Shown one piece after another: positions 7,911 through 16,971 of a DNA stretch of 64,000 nucleotides. The stretch lies in assembly GCF_004403945.1 (NCBI RefSeq), contig NZ_SOHM01000036.1, forward strand, positions 1-64,000, read 5' to 3'. Within the stretch, counting starts at the first letter, position 1, and the number at the start of each line of letters is the position of its first letter. Position numbers and translations under genes: made by a program. This stretch comes from Cryobacterium lactosi (GTDB lineage: Bacteria > Actinomycetota > Actinomycetes > Actinomycetales > Microbacteriaceae). The notes below the pieces were generated by a model. The model did no database searches. It was not told where the DNA came from and saw only the letters and a program-made list of their open reading frames with translations.

Positions 7911-8048
7911 GATGACCTCCTGCCGCGGAAGGCGGTGGATCCGACTTCTACGGTTCCCTCCCATTCAACCGTCGCCGGACGCTTGCCGGAAGAGCCCAAC
8001 GGCATGTCGGGGAACGGATTTCCGATCCGACCAGCCCCGCAGCCTGTT

Positions 8049-9488
8049 CTAGCCGTGCAGGGCGCGGCGGTCGAGCAGAGCCTGGCGGCTGTCCAGGCGC
8101 AGTTCAAGCTCGCTCATCACCACGGCGGCGAGGTCCTCGAGGGTGGCCAGCTCGGCGGCCGTGAACTCCCGCGGTTCGTAGTCGATCAGGCACAGGGTGC
8201 CGAGGTTGTGGCCGTCCCGGCTGGTCAGCGGCACGCCGGCATAGAACTGCACGCCCATCTCACCGGCGACCAGCGGGTTCGCGAGCGCCCGCGGGTCGAT
8301 CCGGGCATCCGTCACCACCCAGGGTTCGTCGTGCAGGATGGCGGAGGCGCAGAGTCCCGCGTCCCGGTCGATCTGCTCGATCGTCAACCCGTGCCGGGAC
8401 TTGAACCAGATCCGGTCGTAGTCCACCACGCTGACCAGGGCAATGGGCACGCCGAAGATGCGGGCGGCCATCGCGGTGATCCGGTCGAAGGTGCCGTCCG
8501 GCGGGGTGTCCAGCAGGTCGTAGCGCCGCACGGCGGTCATCCTGCCTTCTTCGTCCGCGGCCTCGGGGGCCCCCGGCCTGGCGCTCGGGCGGGTGGTGGG
8601 CTGGGTCGCCGGCAGCAGCACCGGGGCACCGGCGCGGTGCCGGCCGGAGGCGCCGATGATCAGCTGGCGCAGGGCCAGCACCAGGTCGTGCACGAGCGGC
8701 CGGTCACGGGGGTCGCGAGCTGTCATCGCGCCGATCAGTCCGGCCCAGGCTGCCGGCACCGTGGCGGGGATCGTCGGGTCGTTCAGCAGCCGGGCCAGCG
8801 CCGAGGGCACGGCGGAGCCGGGGAAGGCGACCTCTCCGGTGAAGCACTCCAGCAGCACCAGGCCGAGGGCGTACACGTCACTGGCCGGCCCCACCGGATC
8901 CCCCGACGCCTGCTCGGGGCTCATGTAGTGGGCGCTGCCGGTGGCGGCGCCATCCGCGGTGAACCGCTCGGACTCGGCCAACAGGGCGATGCCGAAGTCG
9001 GTGAGCTTGGCGCGGGTGCGGGATTCGTCGCCGTTGTAGTCGACGAGCAGCACGTTGGCCGGTTTGACGTCGCGGTGCACCACGCCGCGCGAATGGATGT
9101 ATTCCAGGCCCTCCGCGAGGTCATAGGCCAGCTGGGCGATCTGCCGCACGGGCAGCGGACCGCGAACGAGCTTGCGTTGCAGGTCGGCGCCTTCGACGAG
9201 TTCCATCACCAGGTAGATCCTGGGCATCGCGGGGATGCTGCGGTCAACGGCGGCGTCGAGCAGCGTGACCAGGCTGTGGTGGCTGAGGGAGGCGAGGATG
9301 TTGACCTCGTCCTCCTGCCGGCGCACATCGGCGGCCTCTGTGGCGTTGGCGAGGAAGATCTTGATGGCCACGTTGCGGCCGAGGAACTCGTCGGTGGCCT
9401 TATAGACGGCCCCCATGCCGCCCTGGCCGATCAGTTCCAGCAGCCGGTACCGCCCGCGCAGGAGACCTGTCGATGTACCGTTCGGCAC
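8049..9488 (-). CDS. Soluble Ser/Thr protein kinase with C-terminal GAF domain
   Basis: A 479-residue fusion. Residues about 14-275 form a Hanks-type kinase with all key elements: GQGGMG loop (21-26), Lys43 in AIKIF, HRD (138-140) with KPAN, DFG (164-166) and the MSPEQ version of the APE motif. Residues about 325-470 form a GAF domain (TFDRITAMAARIFGVPIALVS, then GVPLTSRDG and LGTLCLID). No transmembrane segment or PASTA domain exists, so unlike PknB this kinase is cytoplasmic and probably gated by a small molecule bound to GAF. The start is GTG at 9488. It is flanked by a universal stress protein gene. Confidence 0.9.
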   Translation of the reverse strand: MPNGTSTGLLRGRYRLLELIGQGGMGAVYKATDEFLGRNVAIKIFLANATEAADVRRQEDEVNILASLSHHSLVTLLDAAVDRSIPAMPRIYLVMELVEGADLQRKLVRGPLPVRQIAQLAYDLAEGLEYIHSRGVVHRDVKPANVLLVDYNGDESRTRAKLTDFGIALLAESERFTADGAATGSAHYMSPEQASGDPVGPASDVYALGLVLLECFTGEVAFPGSAVPSALARLLNDPTIPATVPAAWAGLIGAMTARDPRDRPLVHDLVLALRQLIIGASGRHRAGAPVLLPATQPTTRPSARPGAPEAADEEGRMTAVRRYDLLDTPPDGTFDRITAMAARIFGVPIALVSVVDYDRIWFKSRHGLTIEQIDRDAGLCASAILHDEPWVVTDARIDPRALANPLVAGEMGVQFYAGVPLTSRDGHNLGTLCLIDYEPREFTAAELATLEDLAAVVMSELELRLDSRQALLDRRALHG

Positions 9489-9651
9489 GTTTCCCGCCTT
9501 TCCTGACCTGTAATTCTATCTGCCCGGATGCCTCTGGCCGCGAGCAGAATTCCCCGGGGCAGGCATTGTTAGAAGCCCGTAATACACCGGGCAGCGGCCC
9601 GCCAGCCGCCGCCTCGCAGCCCCTTCCCACCCGGCGTCGGCACGCCTTCGA

Positions 9652-9657
9652 TAGTCT
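9652..9657 (+). promoter_or_regulatory. -10 box TAGTCT of a leaderless transcript
   Basis: TAGTCT is followed by exactly 6 nt and then the ATG at 9664, so transcription should start at or next to the start codon. No Shine-Dalgarno sequence is present. Confidence 0.55.
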
Positions 9658-9663
9658 GGCCGA

Positions 9664-10584
9664 ATGAGCTTCTTCGAGCGCCACCGACTGTCCGCGCTCG
9701 CGACGGCCGCGGTTCTTGTCGTCGTGCTGGGCGGAGCCGCCCTCGTCGGCGCCGCGGTCCGCGCCGAACCGGCCACAGCGGCTCCCACCGCGCCGATCGC
9801 GACGAACGACATCGACCTGGCCGGCTTCGAGGCGGGCCGGATCGTCAGCGACTACACCTTCTTCAACGCCGGCGCCATGACCGAGGAGCAGATCCAGTCC
9901 TTCCTGCTGTCGCGCAGCTGCATCCGCACCGACAGCTCACCCTGCCTCTGGGAGTACCGGGAGAGCACCGTCGACCAGCCCGCCGCGGGACCGGGTCACT
10001 GCGCCGCATACCGGGGCGCCGACAACGAGCACGCGAGCACCATCCTCAGCAAGGTCGCCGAGGCCTGCGGCATCAGCCCGCGCGTGCTGCTGGTGCTTCT
10101 GCAGAAGGAGCAGTCGCTGCTCAGCCGACCCACCGAGTCCGGCTACCTGCGCGCCACCGGCTACGGCTGCCCGGACACCGCCGACTGCGAGACCGAGTAC
10201 TTCGGTTTCTTCAACCAGGTCTACAACGCCGCCTGGCAGTTCCGGCAGTACAGCCAGGAGCCCGAACGCGCCTACAAGATCGGCGCCGTCGACGTGGGCT
10301 ACAACCCCGACGCCGAGTGCGGCGCCAGCACCGTCGACATCCAGAACCAGGCCACCGCCAACCTGTACAACTACACGCCGTACCAGCCCAACGAGGCAGC
10401 CCTTGCCGACCCCGACAGTGACGGCGACGGATGCTCCACACACGGCAACCTCAACTTCTGGCTGTTCTACACGGCCTGGTTCGGCCCCGGCGACACCGAC
10501 CCGTACCCCGACGTATTCGACGCCTGCCTCAACCTTGCCCACGGCCAGCCCTGCCGGGTGCCCGAACTGGTCCCGTCGCTCTAG
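9664..10584 (+). CDS. Secreted cysteine-containing protein (often annotated hemagglutinin-like)
   Basis: A 306-residue protein with a signal sequence (hydrophobic 10-32, cleavage near residue 42). The mature domain has FFNAGAMTEEQIQSFL, then several cysteines, a lysozyme-like helix (ISPRVLLVLLQKEQSLL, with a candidate catalytic glutamate), ATGYGCPDTADC, YNAAWQF and the ending NLYNYTPYQPN with W-L-F-Y-x-x-W-F-G. This set recurs in actinobacterial secreted proteins of unknown activity, sometimes attached to wall-binding repeats. A peptidoglycan-cleaving or wall-binding role is an inference. Cysteine pairs suggest disulfides. The start is supported by the leaderless -10 box at 9652. Confidence 0.8.
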   Translation: MSFFERHRLSALATAAVLVVVLGGAALVGAAVRAEPATAAPTAPIATNDIDLAGFEAGRIVSDYTFFNAGAMTEEQIQSFLLSRSCIRTDSSPCLWEYRESTVDQPAAGPGHCAAYRGADNEHASTILSKVAEACGISPRVLLVLLQKEQSLLSRPTESGYLRATGYGCPDTADCETEYFGFFNQVYNAAWQFRQYSQEPERAYKIGAVDVGYNPDAECGASTVDIQNQATANLYNYTPYQPNEAALADPDSDGDGCSTHGNLNFWLFYTAWFGPGDTDPYPDVFDACLNLAHGQPCRVPELVPSL

Positions 10585-10625
10585 GCATCTGACCTGGGTA
10601 TCTGACCCGCACTGGAGGAACCATC

Positions 10626-11354
10626 GTGGACGCAAACGCCGGCCGCCATCTCGTCTACCAGACCAGCCTCATGAGCGCGCTGCTCGACGGCATCTACGAC
10701 GGTGACACCACCGTGGCCACCCTGCTCGAGCACGGCGACTTCGGCCTGGGCACCTTCAACGCGCTTGACGGCGAGATGCTGATCCTCGACGGCGTCTGTT
10801 ACCGGATGCGCAACGACGGCACGGTGACGCCGGCCGCGGCCGACGACCTCACCCCGTTCGCGGTCGTGACCGAGTTCGTGCCCGGCGTGACCATTCGGGT
10901 TGACGAACCGGCCACACGCGACGAGGCTGTGCGCCTGATCAGCGAGACCCTGCAGAGCTCAAATTATCTCTACGCCGTGCGGCTGACCGGCGAGTTCGAG
11001 TGGGTTCGGGTGCGGGCCGTCGAACGGCAGGAGAAGCCGTACCAGCCCATGTCGGAGGCCATCCGCGGCGAGAAGACCCTCGAATTCGGCCGCTCGGCCG
11101 GGGTCGTCGCGGGCTTCCGCACCCCGCTCTACGGGCAGGGCATCGGTGTGCCCGGCGGGCACGTGCACTACATCGACGCCGAGCGTCGGCAGGGTGGCCA
11201 CGTGCTCGACTTCAGGCTGCTCTCGGGCACCATCGAGATCTGCGTCGGCACCGACCTGCACCTCGAGCTGCCGCTCACGCCGGAGTTCAAGAACGCCGAC
11301 CTCAGCCCGGACGACCTCGCCGACCAGATCGAGCAGACCGAAAACCACCGCTGA
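10626..11354 (+). CDS. budA: Alpha-acetolactate decarboxylase
   Basis: A 242-residue enzyme converting 2-acetolactate to (R)-acetoin, in the overflow/2,3-butanediol pathway or to drain excess acetolactate from valine/leucine synthesis. The zinc ligands are visible as His179, His181 and His192 in GGHVHYIDAERRQGGH, together with the FRTPLYGQGIGVPG loop. The GTG at 10626 is preceded by GGAGG. No acetolactate synthase or butanediol dehydrogenase gene is adjacent. It lies 41 bp after the secreted protein gene and may be cotranscribed. Confidence 0.92.
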   Translation: MDANAGRHLVYQTSLMSALLDGIYDGDTTVATLLEHGDFGLGTFNALDGEMLILDGVCYRMRNDGTVTPAAADDLTPFAVVTEFVPGVTIRVDEPATRDEAVRLISETLQSSNYLYAVRLTGEFEWVRVRAVERQEKPYQPMSEAIRGEKTLEFGRSAGVVAGFRTPLYGQGIGVPGGHVHYIDAERRQGGHVLDFRLLSGTIEICVGTDLHLELPLTPEFKNADLSPDDLADQIEQTENHR

Positions 11355-11370
11355 CCTCGAGGGATCTCGT

Positions 11371-11652
11371 TCAGGACAGGGTGTTGTGGCCCGGCCACAG
11401 CGCCGCATCCAGCCCGCGTTCGAGCTTGGCGATCGTCTCCATGTCCGGCCAGGCCCGCCCCTCCAGGATGCCGATCAGGGTGGCGTGGTTCATGCCGCAG
11501 GTCTCCGCGGCACTGCGGATGCTCCGCGTCCCGATGGCCCGTCGCAGGTTCGCCGCGAACACCCGGGCGACTTCGCCGATGGCGTCACTGGCCGGGCCGT
11601 CCGGCCACGCCGTGACGAGTTCATTCGGCTTCAGACGCATGGTGCGGGACAT
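11371..11652 (-). CDS. Small HTH DNA-binding protein (XRE-like)
   Basis: A 93-residue protein with an HTH core at about residues 38-85: IRSAAETCGMNHATLIGILEGRAWPDMETIAKLERGL, the order of helices seen in XRE/Cro-type regulators. The N-terminal third is not recognised. The target is unknown. The ATG at 11652 is supported by a TACTCT -10 box followed by six G bases and the start codon, a leaderless arrangement; the G run could also act as a ribosome site for a second ATG at 11640. It ends 17 bp from budA in convergent orientation. Confidence 0.75.
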   Translation of the reverse strand: MSRTMRLKPNELVTAWPDGPASDAIGEVARVFAANLRRAIGTRSIRSAAETCGMNHATLIGILEGRAWPDMETIAKLERGLDAALWPGHNTLS

Positions 11653-11774
11653 CCCCCCAGAGTAGGGCTCAGCCGGGGCCGTGTCAGTGCCCTGCTGCTA
11701 AAATCCATCAGGCTCGGGGGCACGGCTCCGCCCTGTCACCGCGCGGTGGCAGACATCCACTGTGAGGACCCCTG

Positions 11775-13508
11775 TTGATACTGACCTCCCTGATCCTCAG
11801 CCACGCCAGACCGTACCGGTCCTGGATCGTGTGGGTCTTCGTACTGCAGCTGGTCTCCACCATCGCCGCGCTCTACCTGCCCAGCCTGAACGCGCAGATC
11901 ATCGACGAGGGCGTGACCCGCGGCGACACCGACTTCATCTGGTCGACCGGCATGACCATGCTGATCGTCTGCCTCGTGCAGGTGGTCACCGCGATCGGCG
12001 GCGTCTACTTCGGAGCGCGCACTGCCATGGCCATCGGCCGGGACCTGCGCCGCGAGGTGTACCGCAAGGTCGATTCGCTCAGTGCGCTCGAACTCGGCGG
12101 CTTCGGCACCGCCACCCTCATCACCCGCGGCACCAACGATGTGCAGCAGGTGCAGATGCTCGTGCTGATGACCCTCAACTTCATGGTGTCCACGCCGATC
12201 ATGTGCGTGGGCGGCATCATCATGGCGCTCCGTGAAGATGCCGGGCTCTCCTGGCTGGTGTGGGTGTCCGTACCGGTTCTGTTCCTCATCGTCGGTGTCC
12301 TGGTCTTCCTGCTGCTGCCGCTGTTCAGGCTGATGCAAGACCGCCTCGACGGCATCAACAGCGTGCTGCGCGAACAGATCGTCGGCATCCGCGTCGTGCG
12401 CGCCTTCGTGCGCGAACCCTTCGAGTCCGAGCGCTACCGCACGGCGAACGAATCGATCACGGCCGTGTCCGTGAAGGTCGGCAACATCTTCGTGCTGATG
12501 TTCCCGGTGATCACGATGGTCCTGCACCTCGCCACGGCCGCGGTGCTCTGGTTCGGCGGCCACCGGGTCGACGCCGGCGACATGCAGATCGGATCGCTGA
12601 CGGCGTTCCTGCAATACCTCCTGCAGATCCTGATGGCCGTGATGATGGGCGTCTTCATGGTGATGATGATCCCTCGCGCCGTCGTCTGCGCCGAACGCAT
12701 CACCGAGGTGTTCAACACCGTGAGCAGCCAGACCATCGCCAAAGACGCCCAGGTGGCCGCCCCCACCACCGGGTTGGTCGAGTTCAGCGGCGTCAGCTTC
12801 GGTTTCCCCGGAGCCGAGCGTCCGGTGCTCGACAACGTGAGCTTCATCGCCGAGCCCGGCAAGACCACCGCCATCGTCGGCTCCACCGGCGCCGGCAAGA
12901 GCACCCTGGTCAACCTCATCGCCCGGCTGTACGACGCCCAGCAGGGCGCGGTGACGATCGACGGGGTGCCCGTGTCCACCCTCACCCGCGGCCAGCTCGC
13001 CCAGGTCATCGGTCTGATCCCGCAGAAGCCGTACCTGTTCTCCGGCACCATCGGCTCCAACCTGCGCTTCGGCCGGGCGGATGCGACGGATGCCGAACTC
13101 TGGGAGGCCCTCCGCATCGCGCAGGGCGACGACTTCGTGCGCGCGATGCCGCTGGGTCTTGACGAGCACATCGCCCAGGGCGGCACCAATGTGTCCGGCG
13201 GCCAGCGCCAACGCCTGTGCATCGCCCGCGCGCTGGTGGCCCAACCGCGGGTCTACCTGTTCGACGATTCGTTCTCCGCGCTCGACGTGGCCACGGATGC
13301 TCGTCTCCGCGCCGCGCTCGGCGATGCGACCAAGGACGCCACGGTCATCATCGTGGCCCAGCGGGTGTCGACCATCACCGAGGCCGACCAGATCCTGGTG
13401 GTCGACAACGGTGTGATCACCGGCAGAGGCACCCACGAGGAACTGCTGGAGGGCAATGCCACCTACCGGGAAATCGTCGAATCACAATTGAGCGTTGAGG
13501 TGGCGTGA
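11775..13508 (+). CDS. ABC exporter half-transporter, degenerate-site subunit
   Basis: A 577-residue TM-NBD protein: six helices over about 1-300, ATPase over 340-575. The Walker A GSTGAGKST and signature VSGGQRQRL are intact, but the Walker B reads VYLFDDS (Asp in place of the catalytic Glu) and the H-loop reads VAQR (Gln in place of His). These changes mark the non-catalytic half of heterodimeric exporters such as BmrCD and TM287/288. The TTG at 11775 follows GAGGA. The stop overlaps the start of the next gene by 4 nt, so the two subunits are coupled. The substrate is unknown, likely a drug or lipid. Confidence 0.9.
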   Translation: MILTSLILSHARPYRSWIVWVFVLQLVSTIAALYLPSLNAQIIDEGVTRGDTDFIWSTGMTMLIVCLVQVVTAIGGVYFGARTAMAIGRDLRREVYRKVDSLSALELGGFGTATLITRGTNDVQQVQMLVLMTLNFMVSTPIMCVGGIIMALREDAGLSWLVWVSVPVLFLIVGVLVFLLLPLFRLMQDRLDGINSVLREQIVGIRVVRAFVREPFESERYRTANESITAVSVKVGNIFVLMFPVITMVLHLATAAVLWFGGHRVDAGDMQIGSLTAFLQYLLQILMAVMMGVFMVMMIPRAVVCAERITEVFNTVSSQTIAKDAQVAAPTTGLVEFSGVSFGFPGAERPVLDNVSFIAEPGKTTAIVGSTGAGKSTLVNLIARLYDAQQGAVTIDGVPVSTLTRGQLAQVIGLIPQKPYLFSGTIGSNLRFGRADATDAELWEALRIAQGDDFVRAMPLGLDEHIAQGGTNVSGGQRQRLCIARALVAQPRVYLFDDSFSALDVATDARLRAALGDATKDATVIIVAQRVSTITEADQILVVDNGVITGRGTHEELLEGNATYREIVESQLSVEVA

Positions 13509-15589
13509 CCATGGCCAAGCGAATCAGCAAGCGGGCAGCCGCAGTGGCCGCAGCAGCAGACACTGCCGCTGCCGCTGCCGCTGCGACTGCAACGACCGTC
13601 GCACCCGACGACGACTTCGTCCCCACCGAGGCCGACGGCGACATGTTCGGTGGCACTCCGGCCCGCAAGGCCGAGCATTTCCTGCCGTCGGCCAAACGCC
13701 TGATCGGCCTGATGCGGCCGGAGCGCACGAAGATGATCATCGTGGTGGCCCTGGTCGTCGTCTCGGTGGTGCTCACGGTGCTGGCGCCCAAGATCCTGGG
13801 CCAGGCGATGGACGCCATCTTCAACGGTGTCATCGGCATGCAGCTGCCCGCCGGCGTGCCGCTGGACCAGGTCGTGGCCCAGGCCCGCGCCGGGGGAAAC
13901 GACCAGTTCGCCGATATGCTGCAGGGCACCACCGTTGTGCCCGGCGAGGGTGTCGACTTCACCGTGCTCGGCCGGCTGATCATCGCCGTGCTGGCCATGT
14001 ACACGATCGCGTCCGTGCTGTCCTGGGCGCAGGGATTCATCCTCAACGGCCTGGTGATGCGGGTGGTTTTCCGGCTGCGCCAGGACATCGAGGAGAAGCT
14101 CAACCGGCTGCCGCTGAGCTACTTCGACACCCGCCAGCGCGGAGACCTGATGTCGCGGGTCACCAACGACGTGGACAACATCCAGCAGGCGCTGCAACAG
14201 GCCTTCTCGCAACTGGTGCAGTCCGTGCTCACGGTGCTCGGCATCGCCGCGATGATGTTCATCGTGTCCTGGCAGCTGGCGCTGATCGCGTTGATCTCGC
14301 TGCCGCTGTCCGCGATCATCGCCGGGGTCATCGGCGTGCGCTCGCAGAAGCTGTTCACCGCTCAGTGGAAGAACACCGGCGCGCTGAACGGGCACATCGA
14401 AGAGACCTTCTCCGGCCAGGAGATCGTGCGCGCGTTCGGCCGCGACAAGGAGATGCTCGAGGAGTTCGACACGCGCAACGAGGAGCTCTACCGGGCGTCG
14501 TTCGGCGCCCAGTTCGTCTCGGGCATGATCATGCCCGCGATGACCTTCGTCTCCTACCTGTCCTACGTGCTCATCGCCGTGGTCGGTGGCCTGCGGGTCG
14601 CCTCTGGTCAGATGACCCTCGGCGACGCGACCGCGTTCATCCAGTACTCCCGGGAGTTCTCCCAGCCGATCGGCCAGATGGCCGGCATGGCCAACATGCT
14701 GCAGTCCGGCGTGGCCTCGGCGGAGCGCACCTTCGAACTGCTCGATGCCGATGAGCAGCAACCGGATGCCCCGACCGCCCAGCTGCCGGAGCGCACCGAC
14801 GGCCACGTCGAGTTCGAGCGGGTGTCGTTCGCGTACAGCGCCGACAAGCCGCTGATCGAGGACCTGTCCTTCTCGGCCGAACCCGGCCACACCGTCGCGA
14901 TCGTGGGGCCCACCGGGGCGGGCAAGACCACTCTGGTGAACCTGGTGATGCGCTTCTACGAGCTCACCGGTGGCCGCATCCTGCTCGACGGCGTCGACAT
15001 CACAGCGCTCTCCCGCGGTGAACTGCGCTCGCAGGTGGGCATGGTGTTGCAGGATGCCTGGCTGTTCGGCGGCACCATCCGGGAGAACATCCGCTACGGC
15101 CGGCTCGACGCCACCGACGAGGAGGTCGTGGCCGCCGCTGAGGCCACCATGGTCGACCGGTTCGTGCGCCAGCTTCCCGACGGCTACGACACCGTGCTCG
15201 ACGCCGACGGCGGCAGCGTCTCCGCCGGTGAACGGCAGCTGCTCACCATCGCCCGGGCGTTCATCGCCAACCCGTCCCTGCTGATCCTCGACGAGGCCAC
15301 GTCGTCGGTGGACACCCGCACCGAGCTGCTGGTGCAGCACGCCATGGCCGCGCTCCGCGCCGAGCGCACCTCCTTCGTGATCGCCCACCGGCTCTCCACG
15401 ATCCGCGACGCCCACACCATCCTGGTGATGGACGAGGGCCGCATCGTGGAGCAGGGCAACCACGACGACCTGCTGGCCCGCCGCGGCGCCTACTACGCCC
15501 TCTACATGTCCCAGTTCAGGGGTGAAGACCCGGCCGCCGATCCCGAGACCCTGGCCGAGCCTGTGACCGAAGCGGTGCCCGCCGAGTAG
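13505..15589 (+). CDS. ABC exporter half-transporter, catalytic subunit
   Basis: A 694-residue partner of the preceding gene. An Ala/Thr-rich charged N-terminal extension of about 60 residues precedes six TM helices and the ATPase. The Walker A (GPTGAGKTT), Walker B with the catalytic Glu (LLILDEATS) and the switch His (IAHRLSTI) are intact. Its own signature is altered to VSAGERQL, which serves the degenerate site formed with the partner. This is the expected reciprocal asymmetry. Translation can begin at GTG 13505, overlapping the upstream stop, or ATG 13511. TM286/288-type heterodimers export drugs, peptides or lipids; nothing here narrows that. Confidence 0.9.
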   Translation: MTMAKRISKRAAAVAAAADTAAAAAAATATTVAPDDDFVPTEADGDMFGGTPARKAEHFLPSAKRLIGLMRPERTKMIIVVALVVVSVVLTVLAPKILGQAMDAIFNGVIGMQLPAGVPLDQVVAQARAGGNDQFADMLQGTTVVPGEGVDFTVLGRLIIAVLAMYTIASVLSWAQGFILNGLVMRVVFRLRQDIEEKLNRLPLSYFDTRQRGDLMSRVTNDVDNIQQALQQAFSQLVQSVLTVLGIAAMMFIVSWQLALIALISLPLSAIIAGVIGVRSQKLFTAQWKNTGALNGHIEETFSGQEIVRAFGRDKEMLEEFDTRNEELYRASFGAQFVSGMIMPAMTFVSYLSYVLIAVVGGLRVASGQMTLGDATAFIQYSREFSQPIGQMAGMANMLQSGVASAERTFELLDADEQQPDAPTAQLPERTDGHVEFERVSFAYSADKPLIEDLSFSAEPGHTVAIVGPTGAGKTTLVNLVMRFYELTGGRILLDGVDITALSRGELRSQVGMVLQDAWLFGGTIRENIRYGRLDATDEEVVAAAEATMVDRFVRQLPDGYDTVLDADGGSVSAGERQLLTIARAFIANPSLLILDEATSSVDTRTELLVQHAMAALRAERTSFVIAHRLSTIRDAHTILVMDEGRIVEQGNHDDLLARRGAYYALYMSQFRGEDPAADPETLAEPVTEAVPAE

Positions 15590-15624
15590 CGCCGGTGGTG
15601 CCGTGAATCCGGTTGGTTTTGCGG

Positions 15625-16971
15625 CTAGGGAGTCCACCACGGACGCAACGGCAACTCGCCGGCCGCCCCGTGCGTGCCGGGCCTGGTCATCAGTATCTGG
15701 TGCAACTGGATTCCGTTGTTCTCGAACCCGAGCCGCGATCCAGCCATGTACAGACCCCACACTTTCGCGGTGGGCAGCCCGACCTCGGTGACGGCCTCGT
15801 CCCAGTGCTCGACGAGGTTGGCGCACCAGTCGCGCAGCGTCATCGCGTAGTGCTGTCGCAGGTTCTCGTCGTGCACCACCTCCAGCCCCACGTCCTGAGC
15901 GTCGCTGATGATCCGGCCCGATCCGGTGAGTTCGCCGTCGGGGAAGACGTATCGGTCGATGAAGCCGCGCGCATCCGGCAGTTTCTGGTTGTCGGGCCGG
16001 GTGATGCAGTGGTTGAGCAGCAGCCCGCCGGGGCGCAACCTGGACTGCAGAAAGTCGAAGTACGACGGATAGTTGCGCACGCCGATGTGCTCGAGCAGCC
16101 CGATCGACGACACCGCGTCATAGCCGGTGTGCGTGATATCGCGATAGTCGCCGTACCGGACCTCGGCCAGATCGCTCAGGCCCTCCTCGGCGATGGTCCG
16201 CTGTGCCCACCGGGCCTGCTGGGTCGACAGTGTCACCCCGGTGGCCCGCACGCCGCGGCGGGCGGCGTAGCGCACCATGCCGCCCCAGCCGCAGCCCACG
16301 TCGAGCAGCCGGTCGCCCGGCGTCAGCCGGAGCTTCTCGAAGACCAGCCGGTACTTGTTCTCCTGCGCCTGCTCGAGGGACGCGCCCTCGCGCGGGTAAC
16401 ACGCGCAGGTGTAGGTCATCGACGGCCCGAGCACCCACTCGTAGAAGGTGTTCGAAACGTCGTAATGGTGGTGGACCGCGTCGGCGTCCCTGGACTTGCT
16501 GTGCCGGAGTCCCCCGGCGATCCTGCGCCACCGGGGCTGCGCCTCCTGGGGCGGCGGCGCTATCGGGCGCAGGTGTTCGGCGCCGATGGAGCGGATGATG
16601 TCGACCAGCATCCGGGCCGGTGGGCGGGTGAAGACGAGGCTGTCGGTGAGCGCCTTGAGCAGCTCGTAGGGATCGCCGGGGTGCACGCCGCGGATATCGA
16701 GGTCGCCGGCGATGTAGGCACGGGCAAAACCGAGGTCGCCGCGGCCGGTGGCGAGGTAGCTCGTGCCGCGCGGGGTGCGCAGATCCAGGCCGAACTGGGC
16801 GTCCGGCGGTCCGGTGGAACTCCCGTCGTAGGCGGTGAACCGCAGCGGAAGCCGGCCGCCGGCCAGGATCTCCAGCACCTCGGCGAGGGTGTACTTCCCC
16901 GCGGTTGCCGTCTTGCCTCTCGCTTCCGTCAGCGACGTCGGCTGGGTTGGGCGTTCCTTGAACGTGGTCAT
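15625..16971 (-). CDS. SAM-dependent fatty-acyl methyltransferase (10-methylene fatty acid type, CFA synthase family)
   Basis: A 448-residue cyclopropane-fatty-acid-synthase homologue. The C-terminal half holds the methyltransferase: HHHYDVSNTFY substrate segment, the SAM loop LLDVGCGWGG at about 230-240, and SSIGLLEHIG. The start overlaps the end of the FAD oxidoreductase gene by 4 nt (ATGA). This exact partner pair is known in mycobacteria and other actinobacteria as BfaB/BfaA (TmsB/TmsA): the methyltransferase adds a 10-methylene group to oleoyl lipid and the oxidoreductase reduces it to 10-methylstearate (tuberculostearate). A plain cyclopropane synthase is the alternative, but the coupled reductase argues against it. 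Confidence 0.85.
   Translation of the reverse strand: MTTFKERPTQPTSLTEARGKTATAGKYTLAEVLEILAGGRLPLRFTAYDGSSTGPPDAQFGLDLRTPRGTSYLATGRGDLGFARAYIAGDLDIRGVHPGDPYELLKALTDSLVFTRPPARMLVDIIRSIGAEHLRPIAPPPQEAQPRWRRIAGGLRHSKSRDADAVHHHYDVSNTFYEWVLGPSMTYTCACYPREGASLEQAQENKYRLVFEKLRLTPGDRLLDVGCGWGGMVRYAARRGVRATGVTLSTQQARWAQRTIAEEGLSDLAEVRYGDYRDITHTGYDAVSSIGLLEHIGVRNYPSYFDFLQSRLRPGGLLLNHCITRPDNQKLPDARGFIDRYVFPDGELTGSGRIISDAQDVGLEVVHDENLRQHYAMTLRDWCANLVEHWDEAVTEVGLPTAKVWGLYMAGSRLGFENNGIQLHQILMTRPGTHGAAGELPLRPWWTP

Noticed and set aside
7410-9506. A 698-codon open frame on the plus strand
   Set aside because: It is opposite the kinase-GAF gene, which has every expected kinase motif.
13463-15826. A 787-codon open frame on the minus strand
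   Set aside because: It lies opposite the catalytic ABC exporter subunit and reads as His/Arg/Gly-rich sequence without motifs.
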